A stretch of DNA of 64,000 nt from positions 5,704,001-5,768,000 of the forward strand of contig NZ_CP059165.1 in NCBI RefSeq assembly GCF_013466425.1, written 5' to 3'. The translations under genes were made by a program, and so were the position numbers. Origin of the DNA: Mycobacterium vicinigordonae (GTDB lineage Bacteria > Actinomycetota > Actinomycetes > Mycobacteriales > Mycobacteriaceae). The notes under the pieces were generated by a model. That model saw only the letters and a list, made by a program, of their open reading frames with translations. It was not told the origin of the DNA and did no database searches. Positions within the stretch are counted from its first letter, which is position 1. The number at the start of each line of letters is the position of its first letter. Positions 8,435-17,183 of this stretch are shown piece by piece.

Positions 8435-8965
8435 TTATCCCTCCACCGGGTCCAGCCCGGCGATGTGCCGTTGTGCCAGATCACGATAAGCCTGCGGGTT
8501 GACGTTGACCCACATTTCGGCTCCCGTTCCCTCGACCGGCCCCTTGACCTTTGCCGGCGTGCCGGTCACCAGCATTCCAGGCGCGATCTGAGTGCCGCCA
8601 ACAACCAGCGATCCCGCCGCGACCATGCAACGAGCCCCGATCACGGCACCGTCCAGCACCGTGGCGTGGTTGGCGATTAGTGCTTCCGAGCCGATATGGG
8701 CGCCGTGGATGACGCACAGATGCGCGACCGTGGCGCCTGGACCGATGTCTACCGGAATACCTGGCGGTGCGTGCAGCACGGATCCATCCTGGACGTTGGC
8801 GCCCTCACGGATCACCACGGGGGCATAATCGCCGCGCAGTACCGCGTTGAACCAGACCGAGGCGCCCGCCTCGACGGTGACGTCACCGATCAGGGTTGCC
8901 GTTGGGGCCACAAAAGCGGTGGGGTCGACCTTCGGAGTACGACCCTCGAAACTAAACAGCGGCAT
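8435..8965 (-). CDS. Gamma-class carbonic anhydrase-like protein (Rv3525c homologue)
   Basis: A 176-residue left-handed beta-helix protein. The hexapeptide turns (ATLIGDVTVEAGASVWFNAV, VAHLCVIHGAHIG, ALIANHATVLDGAVIGARC) are clear, and the three zinc-ligand histidines of the gamma carbonic anhydrase family can be placed in HLCVIHGAHIG and ANHATV. Rv3525c occupies the same place. It diverges from kshA across a KstR box, so it may be co-regulated. The activity has not been shown for this family branch; a ferripyochelin-binding-type name is the older label. Confidence 0.85.
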   Translation of the reverse strand: MPLFSFEGRTPKVDPTAFVAPTATLIGDVTVEAGASVWFNAVLRGDYAPVVIREGANVQDGSVLHAPPGIPVDIGPGATVAHLCVIHGAHIGSEALIANHATVLDGAVIGARCMVAAGSLVVGGTQIAPGMLVTGTPAKVKGPVEGTGAEMWVNVNPQAYRDLAQRHIAGLDPVEG

Positions 8966-9036
8966 CGTTTACATATACCGCATCGTGCATATGCCGTGGT
9001 TAGGATCACCATCGTTGCGCTCCCCCACCCCAAAAC

Positions 9037-9050
9037 TGTAACGTGTTCTA
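9037..9050. promoter_or_regulatory. KstR operator upstream of kshA
   Basis: TGTAACGTGTTCTA fits TnnAACnnGTTnnA. It lies 30 nt before the kshA ATG and 71 nt from the divergent carbonic anhydrase-like start. Confidence 0.85.
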
Positions 9051-9080
9051 GTTAGCAGCCCAATCTGGAGGTGACAGCGG

Positions 9081-10268
9081 ATGACTACCGACACAAGCGA
9101 CGTCGGCGTCCGGGAGATCGATGCCGGCGACCTGCCGACCCGCTACGCGCGCGGCTGGCACTGCCTGGGCGTCGCGAAAGACTTTCAGGATGGCAAGCCG
9201 CACTCGGTCCAGGCGTTCGGCACCAAGTTAGTGGTGTTCGCCGACTCGCACGGTGACATCAAGGTTCTCGACGGCTACTGCCGGCATATGGGTGGCGATC
9301 TGTCCATGGGCACCATCAAGGGTGACGAGGTGGCCTGCCCGTTCCACGACTGGCGCTGGGGCGGCGACGGCCGTTGCAAGCTGGTTCCCTACGCCAAGCG
9401 CACCCCCAAGCGTGCCCGCACCCGCGCCTGGACCACCGACGTACGCGGCGGCCTGCTGTTCGTCTGGCACGACCACGAGGGCAACCCACCCGACCCGGCG
9501 GTACGCATTCCGGAGATTCCCGAAGCACATAGCGACGAGTGGACCGAGTGGCGGTGGAACCGCATCCTCATCGAGGGATCAAACTGCCGCGACATCATCG
9601 ACAACGTCACCGATATGGCGCACTTCTTCTACATCCATTTCGGGTTGCCGACGTACTTTAAGAACGTCTTCGAGGGACACATCGCCTCGCAGTACCTGCA
9701 TAACGTGGGACGGCCCGACGTCGACGACCTGGGTACGTCTTACGGTGAGGCGCACCTGGATTCGGAGGCGTCCTACTTCGGCCCGTCGTTCATGATCAAC
9801 TGGCTGCACAACAGCTACGGCGGTTACAAGGCCGAGTCGATCTTAATCAACTGCCACTACCCGGTGACGCAGGATTCGTTCGTGCTGCAATGGGGCGTCA
9901 TCGTCGAAAAGCCCAAGGGCATGGACGAGAAGATGACCGACAAGCTGTCGCGGGTGTTCACCGAGGGTGTCAGCAAAGGCTTCCTGCAGGACGTCGAGAT
10001 CTGGAAGCACAAGACCCGCATCGACAACCCGCTGCTGGTCGAGGAGGACGGGGCCGTCTACCAGATGCGCCGTTGGTATCAGCAGTTCTACGTCGATGTC
10101 GCCGACATCACCCCAGAAATGGTGGAGCGCTACGAGATCGAGGTCGACACCTCTCGCGCCAACGAGTTCTGGAACGCTGAGGTGGCCGAGAATCTGAAAG
10201 CCAGGGACGCTGAGGCAATTTCTGACGCCGATTCTGTCTCCGATGAAGTGCCCGCCGAGCAGCACTAG
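9081..10268 (+). CDS. kshA: 3-ketosteroid 9-alpha-hydroxylase oxygenase subunit KshA
   Basis: KshA hydroxylates androstadienedione-type steroids at C9; with KstD this opens ring B. The protein is 395 residues. The Rieske [2Fe-2S] ligands are plain: C67-R-H69 and C86-P-F-H89 (CRHMGG and ACPFHDW). The mononuclear iron site falls in NVTDMAHFFYIHFGLP. An excellent GGAGGT precedes the ATG. The reductase partner KshB is not in the window. It is followed 5 nt later by the Rv3527-like gene. Confidence 0.95.
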   Translation: MTTDTSDVGVREIDAGDLPTRYARGWHCLGVAKDFQDGKPHSVQAFGTKLVVFADSHGDIKVLDGYCRHMGGDLSMGTIKGDEVACPFHDWRWGGDGRCKLVPYAKRTPKRARTRAWTTDVRGGLLFVWHDHEGNPPDPAVRIPEIPEAHSDEWTEWRWNRILIEGSNCRDIIDNVTDMAHFFYIHFGLPTYFKNVFEGHIASQYLHNVGRPDVDDLGTSYGEAHLDSEASYFGPSFMINWLHNSYGGYKAESILINCHYPVTQDSFVLQWGVIVEKPKGMDEKMTDKLSRVFTEGVSKGFLQDVEIWKHKTRIDNPLLVEEDGAVYQMRRWYQQFYVDVADITPEMVERYEIEVDTSRANEFWNAEVAENLKARDAEAISDADSVSDEVPAEQH

Positions 10269-10273
10269 TCGCC

Positions 10274-10720
10274 ATGGCTGACGATCGCCCGGATGTGCCC
10301 GACGTCGATCGCCTGGCGCGATCGATGCTGCTGCTGCACGGCGATCACCACGACCACGACGAGTCGCCACCAAGCAACGGCGGTTCCGGATCTTGGTCGA
10401 AATCAAGGGATTTCGCCGGTGATCCGGAGCGCGCCGCGTCGGTGGCCGAAGCCAGTCGTGCCGATCGCGAGCGGTACCTGACCGCGGGTCTGCAGCCGGT
10501 GGACTGCCGGTTCTGTCACGTCACGGTCACCGTGCGACGACTCGGGCCGGGTCACACTGCGGTGCAATGGAATACCGAGGCTTCGCAGCGGTGTGCGCAC
10601 TTCGCCCAGGTGCGTGCCGCTGGCGGCGACACCGCCCGGACCAGGGCGTGCCCTCGGCTGTCCGACAGCATCGAACACGCGGTCGCCGAGGGCGTCCTCG
10701 AGGATCAACCGGTCGACTAA
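10274..10720 (+). CDS. Conserved hypothetical protein (Rv3527 homologue)
   Basis: A 148-residue soluble protein of unknown function in the position of Rv3527. A histidine-rich patch (LHGDHHDHDE, about residues 19-28) could bind metal, and the centre has a CRFCHVTVTVRRLGPGHTAVQW stretch resembling a conserved beta domain with paired cysteines. With the gene only 5 nt behind kshA, the two are co-transcribed, so a role supporting steroid hydroxylation is possible but unproven. Confidence 0.7.
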   Translation: MADDRPDVPDVDRLARSMLLLHGDHHDHDESPPSNGGSGSWSKSRDFAGDPERAASVAEASRADRERYLTAGLQPVDCRFCHVTVTVRRLGPGHTAVQWNTEASQRCAHFAQVRAAGGDTARTRACPRLSDSIEHAVAEGVLEDQPVD

Positions 10721-10925
10721 GCCACAACTTACGAGCCGGCAGTTAACCGGCAGTGCACATGGTGTGAACTCTGCCGCGTATCGGTGTGGCACCTACTACC
10801 CAGGGCAACCTCAGCTCGTAGCGGGTGACTGCCGACCACAGCGCGGGCGAGCCCTGGTGTGGCCAGTGTTGACGGTCAGTGGAATCTCGCGACCAGAAAT
10901 TCCGAGAATCCAGGGGTGATTCGAA

Positions 10926-11261
10926 ATGACCAACCGCGTTATTGCAGCTGTGGCGATCGGGATACTTGGCTCGTTTGGGCCCGTCTCGACCGCTCACGCC
11001 GACACCAACGACGCCAAATTTATTTCTGCGCTTCGGTCCGAGGGCATCACCGAACAGATACCTGCGGACTACGCGATCGAGGCCGCTCATACAGTCTGCG
11101 AAAATCTCGACACCGGCAAGTCGCCGAAGGAGATGGCGACCGAAATGGTCGGCAAAGCAGGGATGACAGCCTACTCAGCGGGCTACTTCGTCGGCGCAAG
11201 TATCGAGGACTATTGCCCGAAGCACCTGCCAAAGCTCAACGGCAGCAGCAGTGGTGGTTGA
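10926..11261 (+). CDS. Secreted DUF732-type small protein
   Basis: A 111-residue protein with an N-terminal signal peptide (VIAAVAIGILGSFGPVSTAHA, cleavage expected after AHA). A short helical domain of the mycobacterial DUF732 type follows: FISALRSEGITEQ, then AHTVCENLDTGKSP and an EDYCP ending, with two cysteines that probably pair. Function unknown. It stands alone between the kshA operon and the convergent sulfotransferase. The preceding 205-bp gap shows no clear operator. Confidence 0.72.
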   Translation: MTNRVIAAVAIGILGSFGPVSTAHADTNDAKFISALRSEGITEQIPADYAIEAAHTVCENLDTGKSPKEMATEMVGKAGMTAYSAGYFVGASIEDYCPKHLPKLNGSSSGG

Positions 11262-11296
11262 CTCTGCTACCGCATGGCTACCTTGCGGCAAGAGAC

Positions 11297-12445
11297 CTAC
11301 AGCCCGGCGAAGCGCTCCTTGACCTGCTCGACGGTCAGACCGTAATCGGCAAGTGAATAACGGTGTTTCGGCGCCCGTTCCCCGCTCTGGCTGGCGGCAT
11401 GGCTCTCAGCCATCGCCTGACGCGCCTCGTCGGTCAGCGTCAGCCCGAAGTGGCGGTAGATGTCGGCCACCGTGCCTAGCGGGTCGGCGATCAGATCCTG
11501 GTAGTCGACGTCGCAGAACTGCGCCGAATCATATTTCGTGCGTGCGCTGTTGAATCGCTCCAGGCCCCGCGACCACGTGTCCATCGAGTCGGCGCCGATC
11601 TGCTCCGGAGTGAACGCCGTCGACCAGCCTTCGGCGGTGTGCTGGGCTAGCGAGCACATCGAAGCCATGATCGTCTCCACCGGCCGATGGGTCTGAATCA
11701 CAAGCGCGTCAGGGTAAGTCGCCATCAGCGCATCCAAGGCGAACAGATGGCTGGGGTTCTTCAGCACCCATCGCTTGTCGGCGTCGTTCATCCCGATCAG
11801 TTGCAGGTTGCGGCGATGCCGTTGGTACGCAGGCGTCCAATCTTGCTGCGAGAGCCACTTCGCATAGCCCGGGAGGTGCGCCAAGGTCTCGTAGGAGACC
11901 GAGTGCAGCGACTGGCGCAGCAGCTGCCAGCACTCCTCCAGCTCGTAGGCGGCCATGAAATGCAGACCGGTGTAGCCAGGGTTCTCCGCATGGTGCTGGT
12001 TGAACTGGTCATCGAGCCTGCGGTACAACGGGTTCGAATCCCACGTTTCGCGCGGCGGCCGCGGCTGCGGGAACTCGGCCAGCCACATGTGCAGGCCCTG
12101 GGCCGCCGGGTCGGCGCCTAGTAGTCGGTGCAGCGCTGTCGTGCCGGTTCGCACTAAACCTGTGACGAAGATCGGCCGTTTGATCGGCACATCCGTGTAC
12201 TCGGGGTACTGCTTCCATGCGGATTCGGACAATAGCCGCGCCACCAACGCACCCCGCAGGAAGAACCGATTCATCTTGCTGCCCAGCGGCGTCAGGTCGG
12301 CTTCGTTCCGGTAGGAGTCGAGCAGCACGCCGAGCGCTTCACGGTAGTTGTCGTCGTCGGTGCCGAAGTCGTCCAGTCCGGTCAATTTGGTCGCCGATGC
12401 ATGCAGTTCGTCGACGGTGGCGATGTCGGTGCGCTCAGGAGCCAT
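11297..12445 (-). CDS. Sulfotransferase-family protein (Rv3529c homologue)
   Basis: A 382-residue PAPS-dependent sulfotransferase-fold protein. The 5'-phosphosulfate loop appears as PIFVTGLVRTGTTALHRLL near residue 90, and the 3'-phosphate region as RWVLKNPSHLFALDALMATY followed by HRPVETIMASMCSL. The C-terminal RYSLADYGLTVEQVKERFAG is characteristic of this mycobacterial branch. It matches Rv3529c. The physiological acceptor is unknown. It is the last gene of a three-gene operon and its start overlaps the SDR stop by one base. Confidence 0.83.
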   Translation of the reverse strand: MAPERTDIATVDELHASATKLTGLDDFGTDDDNYREALGVLLDSYRNEADLTPLGSKMNRFFLRGALVARLLSESAWKQYPEYTDVPIKRPIFVTGLVRTGTTALHRLLGADPAAQGLHMWLAEFPQPRPPRETWDSNPLYRRLDDQFNQHHAENPGYTGLHFMAAYELEECWQLLRQSLHSVSYETLAHLPGYAKWLSQQDWTPAYQRHRRNLQLIGMNDADKRWVLKNPSHLFALDALMATYPDALVIQTHRPVETIMASMCSLAQHTAEGWSTAFTPEQIGADSMDTWSRGLERFNSARTKYDSAQFCDVDYQDLIADPLGTVADIYRHFGLTLTDEARQAMAESHAASQSGERAPKHRYSLADYGLTVEQVKERFAGL

Positions 12446-13227
12446 CAGCTGTGGTACTCCCCGCAGTTGACGTCCAGGGTCTGTCCAGTGATACCACTGG
12501 ACAGATCACTGGCCATGAACAGGATGGCCGAGGCCACCTCGTCCTCGGTGGGCAGCCGCTTGAGGTCGGAGTTGGCTGCGGTGGCCTGGTAGATCTGTTC
12601 GGCGGTGGTGCCGTATTTACCGGCCTGGTGGTTGAAGTAGCCCTGCAACGTGTCACCCCAGATGTAGCCGGGTGCAACGGAATTGACCCTGATTCCCTGC
12701 TCACCGAGTTCGGTGGCCAGTGATTGTGACATGGACAGCAGCGCCGATTTGGCCATCTTGTAGGCGCCGTACTTGGCCTGAGAGTGCCGGATCACCATCG
12801 AGTTGACGTTGACCACCGAGCCGTGCGCCTGCGCGAGCGCCGGAGTGAAGCCCTGGATGAGCCGCAGCGCGCCCAGCGCACTGAGCTCGATCGCGTCGCG
12901 GATGTGCTGAAAAGTGGTGCCGGCCAAGGGTTTCATCGACGGTACCCGGAAGGCGTTGTTGACCAGCACATCCACCTTGCCGTAAGCCTCTAGCGACGCA
13001 TCGACAAGGTTGTTCACCTGATCGTCGTCGGTGATGTCGGTGGGCACCGCGACCGCCTTGCGACCCAGATCGACGACCTGCTTGGCGACGTCGTCCAGGC
13101 GCTCGGCGCTACGCGCCGCGAGCACCAGGTCGGCTCCTTCCTGCGCACATCGGCGCGCCAATGTAGTGCCCAGCCCGGGACCCACGCCACTGATCACCAC
13201 TACCTTGCCGTCGAGCAGATCGGTCAT
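12445..13227 (-). CDS. Short-chain dehydrogenase/reductase (Rv3530c homologue)
   Basis: A 260-residue classical SDR. The NAD(P) motif is VISGVGPGLGTTLARR (TGxxxGxG variant with SG), NNAF replaces the usual NNAG, and the catalytic Ser-Tyr-Lys set lies in NVNSMVIRHSQAKYGAYKMAKSAL. C-terminal LTGITGQTLDVNCG-type ending (here SGITGQTLDVNCGEYHS) is typical. A sterol-derived alcohol or ketone is a likely substrate given the operon. It overlaps Rv3531c-like by 4 bp. Confidence 0.85.
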   Translation of the reverse strand: MTDLLDGKVVVISGVGPGLGTTLARRCAQEGADLVLAARSAERLDDVAKQVVDLGRKAVAVPTDITDDDQVNNLVDASLEAYGKVDVLVNNAFRVPSMKPLAGTTFQHIRDAIELSALGALRLIQGFTPALAQAHGSVVNVNSMVIRHSQAKYGAYKMAKSALLSMSQSLATELGEQGIRVNSVAPGYIWGDTLQGYFNHQAGKYGTTAEQIYQATAANSDLKRLPTEDEVASAILFMASDLSSGITGQTLDVNCGEYHS

Positions 13228-14363
13228 CCCAGCATCCTTGCCGCAATTTGTATCTGGCGCAGCGCAATTCGCGCCCGCCAGTCGTCCTCAGAGATCGTAT
13301 TGTGGTCGAAGTACGGCAGCACCCCGGGTACCTCGTCGAGGTCCACCAGCTCAACGGTGGGACCGTCGGCCTCGGTCAGTTCTCGGGAGACCCGCTGCCA
13401 TCGGAACTGCAGGAAGCCCCGCCGATGTCCCAGCGTCTCAACCCAATTGGTCACACCCGGGTTCTGGTCGCTGACGACGATGCGGACCTTTCCATCCGGA
13501 TCCGGTTGCGCCTGGGTGTTGTTCAGCGAAGTCTGGTGGTTGATGTAGTCCAGAGAGATGTACCACAGGCTGCCCAGCTGGAAGCCCAGATAGGGCGCGT
13601 CGCTCACCGGCACAGTTATCACCAAGGCCTGGTCCGGCCGCAAGTCGAAGTGACCGACCGAGGAATATTGCGTCGCAAGGCCGCCCGGGGTGAGCCGCGG
13701 CGCCACCATGGTGTTCACCGGAATGTCCAGGTAGAACCATTGCGGAAACTGCAGCCAGGTCTTGACCCGGTTCACTAGCTGCTTACCCGCTGTTACATAA
13801 CGCTTTTCGATCAACTGGCGGGTCAGCGGGGGCGGCGCGGTGCCCGCTGTATCGAGGCGCTCAATGGTCAGGGTGCCGCGCCGGGCGGACCAGTCGCCGT
13901 ACACCTCACGCATCACCAACTGGCCCGGGCTGCTCGGCCGGAACCGCCACTCGAAGCTGCCGTCGGCGGCGATGTCGAGTTCGCGGTCGTCGAACGCGGC
14001 CTGACTGGCCGGTACGTTGTCGTCGGTGTACTCACCGCCGAGTAACTGGAAGCTCAGGTCGGTAGTGGTACCACGCACTCCCCTGACCACATAGTCGTGG
14101 TCGGCGTGGACGCGGGTGCCGAAGTAGAGGGTGTCGGGGTTGTCCAGGGCCATCTTGGTAAAGGGCCCGGTTCCCGATTGCAGGAACGGGTGGTCGCGTT
14201 CGTAATCGAATGCCAGGTGCATGCAGCCGGAAACGCACCCGGCCAGGTACTGCAACCCCTCGAGTAGGTCGGCTTCGGTTTCGATGAACGGAGCCGCGAC
14301 CACCAATTTCTCGGCTTCCGCGATCGCAGCGGTCAATGGGTCACAAACAAGGGGATCGGCCAC
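13224..14363 (-). CDS. Rv3531c homologue, conserved protein of the KstR regulon
   Basis: A 379-residue protein of unknown biochemical role, matching Rv3531c in place and length. It looks soluble, with beta-rich stretches (TLYFGTRVHADHDYVVRGVR, YLDIPVNTMVAPRLTPGGLA, FLQFRWQRVSRELTEADG) resembling the DUF1214-type fold. The start is GTG. It heads the operon Rv3531c-Rv3530c-Rv3529c, with an imperfect KstR box 11 nt upstream of its start, so its expression should follow sterol availability. Confidence 0.78.
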   Translation of the reverse strand: MADPLVCDPLTAAIAEAEKLVVAAPFIETEADLLEGLQYLAGCVSGCMHLAFDYERDHPFLQSGTGPFTKMALDNPDTLYFGTRVHADHDYVVRGVRGTTTDLSFQLLGGEYTDDNVPASQAAFDDRELDIAADGSFEWRFRPSSPGQLVMREVYGDWSARRGTLTIERLDTAGTAPPPLTRQLIEKRYVTAGKQLVNRVKTWLQFPQWFYLDIPVNTMVAPRLTPGGLATQYSSVGHFDLRPDQALVITVPVSDAPYLGFQLGSLWYISLDYINHQTSLNNTQAQPDPDGKVRIVVSDQNPGVTNWVETLGHRRGFLQFRWQRVSRELTEADGPTVELVDLDEVPGVLPYFDHNTISEDDWRARIALRQIQIAARMLG

Positions 14364-14374
14364 AACCTCGACGC

Positions 14375-14388
14375 TAGAACGTGTTCCT
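14375..14388. promoter_or_regulatory. Imperfect KstR operator upstream of the Rv3531c homologue
   Basis: TAGAACGTGTTCCT keeps both core half-sites AAC and GTT but the last base is T instead of A, so it matches 7 of the 8 fixed positions of TnnAACnnGTTnnA. It lies 11 nt before the GTG start. Confidence 0.7.
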
Positions 14389-14454
14389 GTTTTGAGTCAA
14401 CCGCTAACATTTCCGCGCGTCGGGGGCGCGGTGCCGAAACGAATCCCGATCACG

Positions 14455-14742
14455 TCACGACGTGCACTCGTTGGCCAGGGTGATCAGTGCTTGCCGGACA
14501 TCGGGATGCCGGTTGAGGTAGTCGACCAGGTTGGTTCCGGACCCCGACGCCTGTGAACGAGCGGTGATCTCGGCCTTCACATCAGGATGCCGGTTCAGGT
14601 AACCCTGGACCTGCTCCGACGCCGTCTGACCGAAGGTGGTGTTGCACGGCTGCGGATCGGCGTTGGCGGGCGGCATAACGAGGACGGCTGAGGCGATTGC
14701 GCTCAGTAAACCACCGGCCAATAGTCCCTTGATCACGGTCAT
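14455..14742 (-). CDS. Secreted hemophore-related small protein
   Basis: A 95-residue protein with a signal peptide (LLAGGLLSAIASAVLVMPPA, cleavage near ANA-DP). The mature part has two near-copies of YLNRHPDVK/R and a C-terminal cysteine (LANECTS) that can pair with the one in QPCNTTFG. This matches the short mycobacterial hemophore-related family (Rv0203-like size and organisation). Haem binding is a family-based guess. The ATG chosen has AGAAGGAG upstream. It is transcribed alone. Confidence 0.7.
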   Translation of the reverse strand: MTVIKGLLAGGLLSAIASAVLVMPPANADPQPCNTTFGQTASEQVQGYLNRHPDVKAEITARSQASGSGTNLVDYLNRHPDVRQALITLANECTS

Positions 14743-14983
14743 CGGAATGCTCCTTCTATGTGGCAGTGGCGCGTGCCTCACCACTGGTCCCTGCTTCGAG
14801 GCTACGCGCGACTGCCAGCAACGGAACCCTGCTGAACGCGGGGGCCGGTGACCACCGAAGTCGGTCGCGAGAGCCGATTGGGAGGTGGCCGACTCTGCGA
14901 GGGAGCACCGATCTCATTCCGGCTGCGCTGCGATGGCCTGATGCTGAAGGCCGCAACGGAAATTGGAAACTAGTGTGGTTGGA

Positions 14984-15592
14984 ATGAGTACTCGCGATCA
15001 AAATGTAGGTCCAGATCGTCGAATCGAAGGCGGGCATCCACCCCCGCCGCGCGAACCCAACGCTCCCGACTTCAGCCTCACCCCCAGGGAACGCCGGCGC
15101 CCTTCGCTGCTCGCATTGGGAGCCGTGCTGCTAGCAGCAGCGGCCCTCGTCATTTCTCTCATTGCACTGCTGACCCAGCCCTCGCCTACGCCGGCGCCGG
15201 CGGCTAGCGCGCCCAACCCGCAGGCGGCAACCACCGCGGATAAGGCGTTATGTCAGGCAATCGGTCCGCTCATGAAGGAAAACGACGACCGCAGCAATGC
15301 GTTCCTGGCAACGGGTGATGCGGGTTCGCCGGGACGAGATGCTGCACTGCCAAAATTTGTCACGGACACTCGGGACTGGTCCCGGCGAACGCAACAGGCG
15401 CTGGATGCGCACGCCAGCCCGCCGCGTTTCGCCACCCGCGCGCTGCAGCGCTACATCGACGACATGCAGTTTTTCATAGCAAGCGTTCGCCCCGGTGCCG
15501 GAACGCAGTATGACGAGGCCGCGTGGACGGACAGCATTGTGGCCTACGGGGGGACACTGGCCACCTGCCAACAACTCGGTATCGGCTGGTGA
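14984..15592 (+). CDS. Single-pass membrane-anchored exported protein of unknown function
   Basis: A 202-residue protein: a cytosolic proline-rich head (GGHPPPPREPNAPDF), one transmembrane helix (LLALGAVLLAAAALVISLIA, about residues 43-63), an Ala/Pro linker, then an outer helical domain with two cysteines (ALCQAIGPLM and TCQQLGIGW). It resembles many mycobacterial anchored proteins, but I recognise no specific family. A TTG 21 nt upstream is an alternative start. The 241-bp region before it shows no clear element. Confidence 0.65.
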   Translation: MSTRDQNVGPDRRIEGGHPPPPREPNAPDFSLTPRERRRPSLLALGAVLLAAAALVISLIALLTQPSPTPAPAASAPNPQAATTADKALCQAIGPLMKENDDRSNAFLATGDAGSPGRDAALPKFVTDTRDWSRRTQQALDAHASPPRFATRALQRYIDDMQFFIASVRPGAGTQYDEAAWTDSIVAYGGTLATCQQLGIGW

Positions 15593-15621
15593 CGTTCGCC
15601 GCCATGTCACCTTTGCGGCTC

Positions 15622-15639
15622 CCAAGCGCCACCGCTTGG
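15622..15639. terminator. Possible bidirectional terminator hairpin
   Basis: CCAAGCG-ccac-CGCTTGG is a perfect 7-bp stem with a 4-nt loop, placed between two convergent genes 58 bp apart. There is no U tract, as is usual for mycobacterial hairpins. Confidence 0.4.
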
Positions 15640-15650
15640 ATATCCGCCGA

Positions 15651-17024
15651 TCAGTACGGTTGCAGCGGAACCCACACCCCGTACAACCAGAAGCCCCACT
15701 CCTGGTAGTACGGATCCCACACCGGCAGCACGGAGAACCCCAGGTAATTCAGGGTGGGCGCCGCCCATCCAACTGGCGGTGGCCACGGTCCCCAGCCGCC
15801 GAACGGAGCCAGGGCATCCCGCAGCGGCGCTCCCCAATCCAGTGGGGGCGGCGGCGGAGGACCCCAACCCCACGGCGCAGGTCCAAGGCCCCACGGCGCG
15901 GGACCGCCGAACCACGGTGGCGGGAACGGATGCCAAGCCGGACTACGGAATGCCACATCCCAGCGCGGATCTCCAAGCGGGGCTCCCGGTCCGCGGAAGT
16001 CACCCCGGAAGTGCCAGGCTGGCCCACCTCGCCAACCGTAACGCCAATTCAGGTTCGCCCCAGGCCACCCCGGTCCTCCCACGTTGACCCCCAAGTCTCC
16101 CCGTGGGCCGAACCAGTGGTCGAAGGGCGGCGCTCCCGGACCGCGGAAGGCACCGCGGAAGTCGCCGGGCGGTGCGCCATGCAGGTGAGGACCGCCACGG
16201 AAGTCGGCTAGAGGCCCACCCGGTCCCCGGAAAGGCCCACGGAGATCGACCGCGGGGGCTCCCATAGCGCGGAATGCCGCCGCTGGGCCACCCGGGCCGC
16301 GCACACCGCCGTTGACCCCAAGCGCTGGTCCCGCCGGTCCACCTGATACCCCCAGACCGCCGCGTAGCGCGGTGGCCGGCGGACCGGGATTAAATCCTTG
16401 CTGTGCTGGTCCACCGGGACCAGCACCCGGTGCGGGACCGCCACCCCGTGCCGGACCACCAGCCTGCGGCGACGGACCACCACCCGCCTGCGGCCCAGGA
16501 CCACCACCACGCGCCGGACCACCAGCCTGCGGCAACGGACCACCACCCGCCTGCGGCCCAGGACCACCACCACGCGCCGGACCACCAGCCTGCGGCGACG
16601 GACCACCACCCGCCTGCGGCCCAGGACCACCACCACGCGCCGGACCACCAGCCTGCGGCGACGGACCACCACCCGCCTGCGGCCCAGGACCACCACCACG
16701 CGCCGGGCCACCACCCGCCTGCGGCCCAGGACCACCACCACGCGCCGGGCCACCGCCACCAGGACCGCCGGGGCCGGGACCACCGCCACCGGGGCCTCCG
16801 GGGTGAGAACCGCCGCCACCGGGACCACCGGGGCCAGGTCCACCGCCACCGCCACCAGGGCCGCCGGGCCCACCGCCACCGCCAGGGCCGCCGGGACTCG
16901 CGTGTGCGACTGGCCCACCAATTCCGATGGTTGGAACCGAAAGCGGGTTGTTGACGAGCACGCACATAACGACAGCGATCGATAATCCCGCTGCCAGTTG
17001 CTTCAGATTCTTATTCCACCCCAT
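15651..17024 (-). CDS. Secreted Gly/Pro/Trp-rich repetitive protein
   Basis: A 457-residue low-complexity protein. The N-terminus is a signal peptide (AAGLSIAVVMCVLVNNPL, cleavage near AHA-SPGG). Then come a GGPGGGG block, an array of PARGGGPGPQAGGG/PSPQAGG units, a GPxG-rich centre with repeated FRGPGxP, and a Trp/Pro-rich end (PAPWGLGPAPWGWGPPPPPP, closing with VWDPYYQEWGFWLYGVWVPL). No cysteine occurs in the mature part. The ATG chosen has AGAGGA upstream; the longer in-frame extension lacks one. It is probably a cell-surface or wall protein. It stands where M. tuberculosis has PPE61/PPE62. No function is assigned. Confidence 0.65.
   Translation of the reverse strand: MGWNKNLKQLAAGLSIAVVMCVLVNNPLSVPTIGIGGPVAHASPGGPGGGGGPGGPGGGGGGPGPGGPGGGGSHPGGPGGGGPGPGGPGGGGPARGGGPGPQAGGGPARGGGPGPQAGGGPSPQAGGPARGGGPGPQAGGGPSPQAGGPARGGGPGPQAGGGPLPQAGGPARGGGPGPQAGGGPSPQAGGPARGGGPAPGAGPGGPAQQGFNPGPPATALRGGLGVSGGPAGPALGVNGGVRGPGGPAAAFRAMGAPAVDLRGPFRGPGGPLADFRGGPHLHGAPPGDFRGAFRGPGAPPFDHWFGPRGDLGVNVGGPGWPGANLNWRYGWRGGPAWHFRGDFRGPGAPLGDPRWDVAFRSPAWHPFPPPWFGGPAPWGLGPAPWGWGPPPPPPLDWGAPLRDALAPFGGWGPWPPPVGWAAPTLNYLGFSVLPVWDPYYQEWGFWLYGVWVPLQPY
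16453..16746 (+). repeat. 63-bp coding tandem repeats
   Basis: Four units with a 63-bp period begin with GGACCACCAGCCTGCGG at 16453, 16516, 16579 and 16642, followed by a 42-bp short unit at 16705. On the coding (minus) strand they give 21-residue blocks of PARGGGPGPQAGGG plus PSPQAGG. Units differ by only a few bases, so recent expansion or copy-number variation is likely. Confidence 0.85.
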
Positions 17025-17183
17025 GGGGAATCCTCTGTTGCTAGAGACCCCGACCCAGTACCTTATGTTACCCCCCGCACCGACGCTCGCGACTGCCGAG
17101 CGCGACCACCCGGCGGGCTTGTGCCCTTGTTGCACGCAACAGGGGGTCCCGCCCAACGGTCTGGCGGGGCACTTCTGCTCCGA

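Noticed and set aside
16403..16954. Long His/Thr/Arg-rich frames opposite the Gly/Pro-rich gene
   Set aside because: They are frame shadows of the GC-rich repeats; only the minus-strand frame has a signal peptide, a ribosome site and a non-repetitive tail.
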